A DNA stretch of 7,364 bases from Lachnospiraceae bacterium (GTDB taxonomy: Bacteria > Bacillota > Clostridia > Lachnospirales > Anaerotignaceae): contig JAQVIB010000105.1 in the NCBI GenBank assembly GCA_028695945.1, positions 1-7,364 of the forward strand, in the 5' to 3' direction. Below the pieces are notes generated by a model, which saw only the letters and a program-made list of their open reading frames with translations, searched no databases and was not told the DNA's origin. A program made the position numbers and the translations under genes. The number at the start of each line of letters is the position of its first letter. Position 1 is the first letter of the stretch. Of this stretch, positions 4,826 to 7,364 are shown one piece after another.

Positions 4826-6358
4826 ATGCTTTCTAAAATAACAAGCTGTGGAATAATTGGTGTCGATGGATTTTTAGTTGCAGTAGAGGTAGACGTAAGT
4901 AACGGTCTGCCTGCAATAGACTTGGTTGGACTACCAGACTCCGCAGTGAAGGAATCTAAAGAAAGGGTACGCACTGCCATAAAAAACAGTGGTTTTCAGT
5001 TTCCTGTAAAAAGAATAACGGTTAACCTTGCCCCTGCGGATATGAAAAAAGAAGGTCCTTGCTTTGACTTGCCTATTGCAGTTGGAATTTTGACTTGCTG
5101 TGGAATCATTTCTGCCGAAAGTGTAGCGAACACCATGATTACAGGCGAGTTATCCTTAGATGGCTCCATAAATGGTGTAAATGGTGTTTTGCCTATGGTC
5201 TACAGTGCCTTTAAAAGTGGAATTACACGTTTCATTGTGCCGAAAGACAATGCTGACGAGGCGGCTTTGGTGCAGGGTGCAGAGATTTTTCCAGTGGAAA
5301 ATTTAAAACAGCTTTGCGACCATTTTAATGGGCAAAAAAAACTTGAACCGTATTGTGTTGATATTGAGCAAATGTTTTGCAGTAGTGGAGACAAGGAAAT
5401 ATTAGATTTTGCAGATGTTAAAGGACAGGAAAGTGTGAAGCGTGCCATGGAAATTGCCGCCGCTGGGTATCACAATATACTTATGGTTGGCCCTCCTGGC
5501 TCTGGTAAAACAATGCTTGCAAAACGAATGCCATCTATTATGCCAGATTTAACTTTTGAAGAATGTGTTGAGATAACTAAAATTTACAGCGTTTCTGGGT
5601 TGTTATCTAATAAAAGTGCTTTGATAAATAAACGTCCATTTAGGTCGCCGCACCATACAATTTCTGCCTCAGCCCTTACAGGTGGTGGACGTGTACCAAA
5701 GCCTGGTGAAATTTCACTTGCAAACAAAGGGGTGCTGTTTTTAGATGAACTTCCTGAATTTGCAAGAAATGCTCTTGAAATTATGCGTCAGCCACTTGAG
5801 GATGGAAACGTTACAATATCCAGGGTGAACGGAACGGTTACATACCCTTCGGATTTTATGCTTTTGGCGGCAATGAATCCATGCCCGTGTGGATATCTTG
5901 GTGATGGAGATAAATGCCATTGCACTCAAAACGAAATAATAAAATATACAAGTAAAATAAGTGGTCCATTGTTAGATAGAATAGACATTCAGGTTGAAGC
6001 TAGTGCCATAAAGTATGATGATTTAAACAGTAACGAAAAACAGGAATCATCGGCTGATATAAAAAGCAGAGTCGTTCGTGCACATAAGTTGCAACTTGAA
6101 AGGTATAAAAAAGATAATATTCAGTTTAACAGTCAGCTTACAGCACCACTAATTGAAAAATATTGTGCATTAGGGGAAAAGGAGCAGTTACTTTTAAAGG
6201 CGGCGTTTGACAGGCTTAATTTAAGTGCCCGCGGGTACCATAAAATATTAAAAATGGCACGTACAGTTGCTGACCTTGACCAAAGTGAAAATATAACTGC
6301 AAGGCATTTGGCGGAGGTTATACAATACCGAAGCTTGGACAGAAAATATTTAATGTAA
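4826..6358 (+). CDS. yifB: YifB/ComM-family Mg-chelatase-like AAA+ ATPase
   Basis: The 510-residue product has the full family architecture. An N-terminal ChlI domain (about 20-141, Lon-protease-like fold) contains GLPDSAVKESKERVR at 35-49. The AAA+ Mg-chelatase domain (about 193-395) has Walker A GPPGSGKT at 222-229, Walker B GVLFLDELPEF at 302-312 and a probable arginine finger Arg385 in GPLLDRID. A four-cysteine cluster (Cys353, 355, 364, 366) follows, then a C-terminal helical domain (about 405-503) with the SARGYHKILKMARTVADL signature. Despite the name it is not a chelatase subunit; the ComM branch is a hexameric helicase that promotes branch migration during natural transformation. The role in Clostridia is unproven. 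ATG 4826 is chosen because AGAAGGAG lies 7 bases upstream; a GTG at 4790 lacks such a site. The gap to the SpoIID-like gene is 69 bases, so they may share a transcript. It appears intact. Confidence 0.96.
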   Translation: MLSKITSCGIIGVDGFLVAVEVDVSNGLPAIDLVGLPDSAVKESKERVRTAIKNSGFQFPVKRITVNLAPADMKKEGPCFDLPIAVGILTCCGIISAESVANTMITGELSLDGSINGVNGVLPMVYSAFKSGITRFIVPKDNADEAALVQGAEIFPVENLKQLCDHFNGQKKLEPYCVDIEQMFCSSGDKEILDFADVKGQESVKRAMEIAAAGYHNILMVGPPGSGKTMLAKRMPSIMPDLTFEECVEITKIYSVSGLLSNKSALINKRPFRSPHHTISASALTGGGRVPKPGEISLANKGVLFLDELPEFARNALEIMRQPLEDGNVTISRVNGTVTYPSDFMLLAAMNPCPCGYLGDGDKCHCTQNEIIKYTSKISGPLLDRIDIQVEASAIKYDDLNSNEKQESSADIKSRVVRAHKLQLERYKKDNIQFNSQLTAPLIEKYCALGEKEQLLLKAAFDRLNLSARGYHKILKMARTVADLDQSENITARHLAEVIQYRSLDRKYLM

Positions 6359-6404
6359 ATAAAATCAGTCGTTTTGCATACCTTATTGTATTGGAGGTGT
6401 GCTG

Positions 6405-6998
6405 ATGGCTGATTTTATTTTATATTTATCTGGAATAATTAACAGTTTAGGGTACTTAGGAATTTTTGGTGCGGCTGCACTTGAATATGCGTGTTTTCCT
6501 GTATCTAGTGAAATTTTACTGCCATTTATCGGTTATTCAGTATACTTGGGCAGGTTGAGCCTGCCTTTAGCAGTTTTGTTTAGCACCATTGGTGGTATTA
6601 TTGGGTGCAGTTTCTGCTACGGAGCAGGCAGATTTGGTCGTGGAATTATGGATAGGTTATTTGCTAAACGCTTTTGTTCTGTGAAACAGGGTATTGAAAA
6701 TGCAGAAAAATATTTTGTTAATCAAGGGAAACATTCGGTTTTTTTTGGCAGACTTATGCCAATTGTACGTACTTACATATCTTTTCCAGCGGGAATGGCA
6801 AAAATGAACTTTTTTACTTTTTTAGGATATTCTGCGGCAGGGGCACTGTTGTGGAACACTTTTCTTATTTCCCTTGGTTATTACATGGGTGAGCATTGGA
6901 AGGAAATTTCCTCATTTTTCGGAAATAACAAAATTACAATTAGCCTTATTGTTTTAATGATAGTTGGAATTGTTTGGATAAACAAAAAAAAGAAGTAA
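6405..6998 (+). CDS. DedA-family membrane protein (putative lipid flippase/transporter)
   Basis: The 197-residue polytopic protein belongs to the DedA (SNARE-associated/VTT) family. Visible marks are the N-terminal re-entrant region with Glu27 and FPVSSEILLPFIGY at 31-44, the glycine-rich GGIIGCSFCYGAGRFGR at 63-79, and the signature FFGRLMPIVRTYISFPAGMA at 113-132 with Arg116 and Arg122, then two C-terminal hydrophobic segments (about 137-161 and 177-192) and a Lys tail. Members move phospholipids or recycle undecaprenyl phosphate across the membrane; which substrate this one uses cannot be read from sequence. ATG 6405 is chosen because TTGGAGG (6391-6397) lies 7 bases upstream; GTG 6399 is too close to it. 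It follows yifB by 46 bases with no terminator, so co-transcription is likely. The 3' end overlaps the terminator of the converging gene. Confidence 0.92.
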   Translation: MADFILYLSGIINSLGYLGIFGAAALEYACFPVSSEILLPFIGYSVYLGRLSLPLAVLFSTIGGIIGCSFCYGAGRFGRGIMDRLFAKRFCSVKQGIENAEKYFVNQGKHSVFFGRLMPIVRTYISFPAGMAKMNFFTFLGYSAAGALLWNTFLISLGYYMGEHWKEISSFFGNNKITISLIVLMIVGIVWINKKKK

Positions 6999-7022
6999 GA
7001 CAATATTTAATTGCTTACTTCT
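6984..7022 (-). terminator. Intrinsic terminator of the LysR-type gene, overlapping the dedA end
   Basis: A perfect 9-base-pair stem (6991-6999 with 7014-7022), extendable by three inner pairs past a bulged A7000, encloses an AT loop. Read on the minus strand it is followed by a T-run (complement of the A-tract 6984-6990). On the plus strand no T-run follows, so it should act mainly on the minus-strand gene, though the hairpin may still stabilise the dedA message end. The A-tract and left arm are also the codons for the Lys tail and stop of DedA. Confidence 0.85.
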
Positions 7023-7364
7023 CGGAGTTGAATTTGTATATTACATCTTTTGAAAATGATATAAATTCAGACATTGCCTGACTAACATAGCGATTTTTTT
7101 TGTGTGCAAACACAATGTTACGCTTGGAAAGAGGGCTTTTAATTTTATAAAATACAACCTCTGTACGTGGATAACCATATATTATAACTTTGTCGGTAAC
7201 GAAAGCTATTCCCATGCCCATGCAGGCAACGTTATAGCTTGTCATTAACTGGTCTAGGTACATAATTACACGAGGATTAAAACCTGCTTCATGGCAAAGG
7301 GATAGGGCACGTTCACCCATATCGTTTCCTTTTCGAAGGAAAATAAAAGCTTCACTTCTAAAAT
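7015..7364 (-). CDS. LysR-family transcriptional regulator, C-terminal effector-binding part
   Basis: The frame is open from the right window edge to TAA (complement of 7015-7017), giving about 116 residues without the N-terminus; an internal ATG at 7320 is not the true start. The pattern 'LCHEAGFNPRVIMYLDQLMT' then 'GMGIAFVTDKVI' is typical of the second half of the LysR substrate-binding domain, where the C..aGf.P.i....d motif and the G.GIaf.p...V strand recur. The DNA-binding helix-turn-helix lies beyond the window, so the regulated genes and the ligand cannot be named. LysR regulators often act on a divergent neighbour, which would be to the right. The gene converges on dedA with 16 bases between the stop codons. 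Confidence 0.85.
   Translation of the reverse strand, partial: FRSEAFIFLRKGNDMGERALSLCHEAGFNPRVIMYLDQLMTSYNVACMGMGIAFVTDKVIIYGYPRTEVVFYKIKSPLSKRNIVFAHKKNRYVSQAMSEFISFSKDVIYKFNSEK

Noticed and set aside
6984..7022. Hairpin after dedA as an intrinsic terminator for dedA
   Set aside because: On the plus strand it is followed by 'cggag' and not a T-run; the T-run exists only on the minus strand.
1..7364. CRISPR array, tRNA genes, phage or defence genes
   Set aside because: No regularly spaced repeats, no cloverleaf with a T-loop motif, and no proteins of those families were seen on either strand.

Overview
The window is AT-rich and looks like the chromosome of an anaerobic, low-GC Gram-positive bacterium, most likely of class Clostridia. 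The evidence is a class II fructose-bisphosphate aldolase of the Firmicutes type, strong purine-rich Shine-Dalgarno sites, U-tailed hairpin terminators, a SpoIID-type protein with an S-layer homology segment, and a 6S-like RNA. It reads mostly as ordinary chromosomal housekeeping sequence with one insertion-sequence end at the left. I found no CRISPR array, phage genes, toxin-antitoxin pair or defence island, and no clear case for a new multi-gene system.

Layout. Positions 1-217 are the right end of an IS3-family (IS150-group) element: the last 50 codons of the transposase, a structured hairpin and the probable terminal repeat. It abuts the 3' end of fba (minus strand, 234-1181) and seems to have landed in that gene's terminator. 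fba diverges from lspA (plus, 1355-1801), and each has a recognisable sigma-A type promoter in the AT-rich gap. After lspA come a probable 6S RNA (about 1807-1990), a 15-codon mini-ORF and a very strong terminator (2046-2085). Next is about 280 bases with no recognised gene but one folded element. Then three plus-strand genes follow: a 795-residue lipoprotein with an SLH segment and a C-terminal SpoIID/LytB domain (2369-4756), a YifB/ComM-type AAA+ ATPase (4826-6358) and a DedA-family membrane protein (6405-6998). At the right edge a LysR-family regulator, lacking its N-terminus, converges on dedA (7015-7364, minus).

How the genes fit together. FBA is a central glycolytic enzyme and unrelated to the rest. 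Three products act at the cell envelope: LspA matures lipoproteins, the SpoIID-like protein carries a lipoprotein signal and so is a predicted LspA substrate, and DedA proteins move lipids (for some members undecaprenyl phosphate or phosphatidylethanolamine) across the membrane. YifB is the odd one; its family includes ComM, a branch-migration helicase of natural transformation. The three plus-strand genes have short gaps (69 and 46 bases) and no terminator between them, so co-transcription is plausible.

The items most worth a second look are the 6S RNA with its alternative 5' hairpin, the mini-ORF embedded in the following terminator, the unusual architecture of the SpoIID-like lipoprotein, and the palindrome that holds the stop codons of both dedA and the converging regulator gene.
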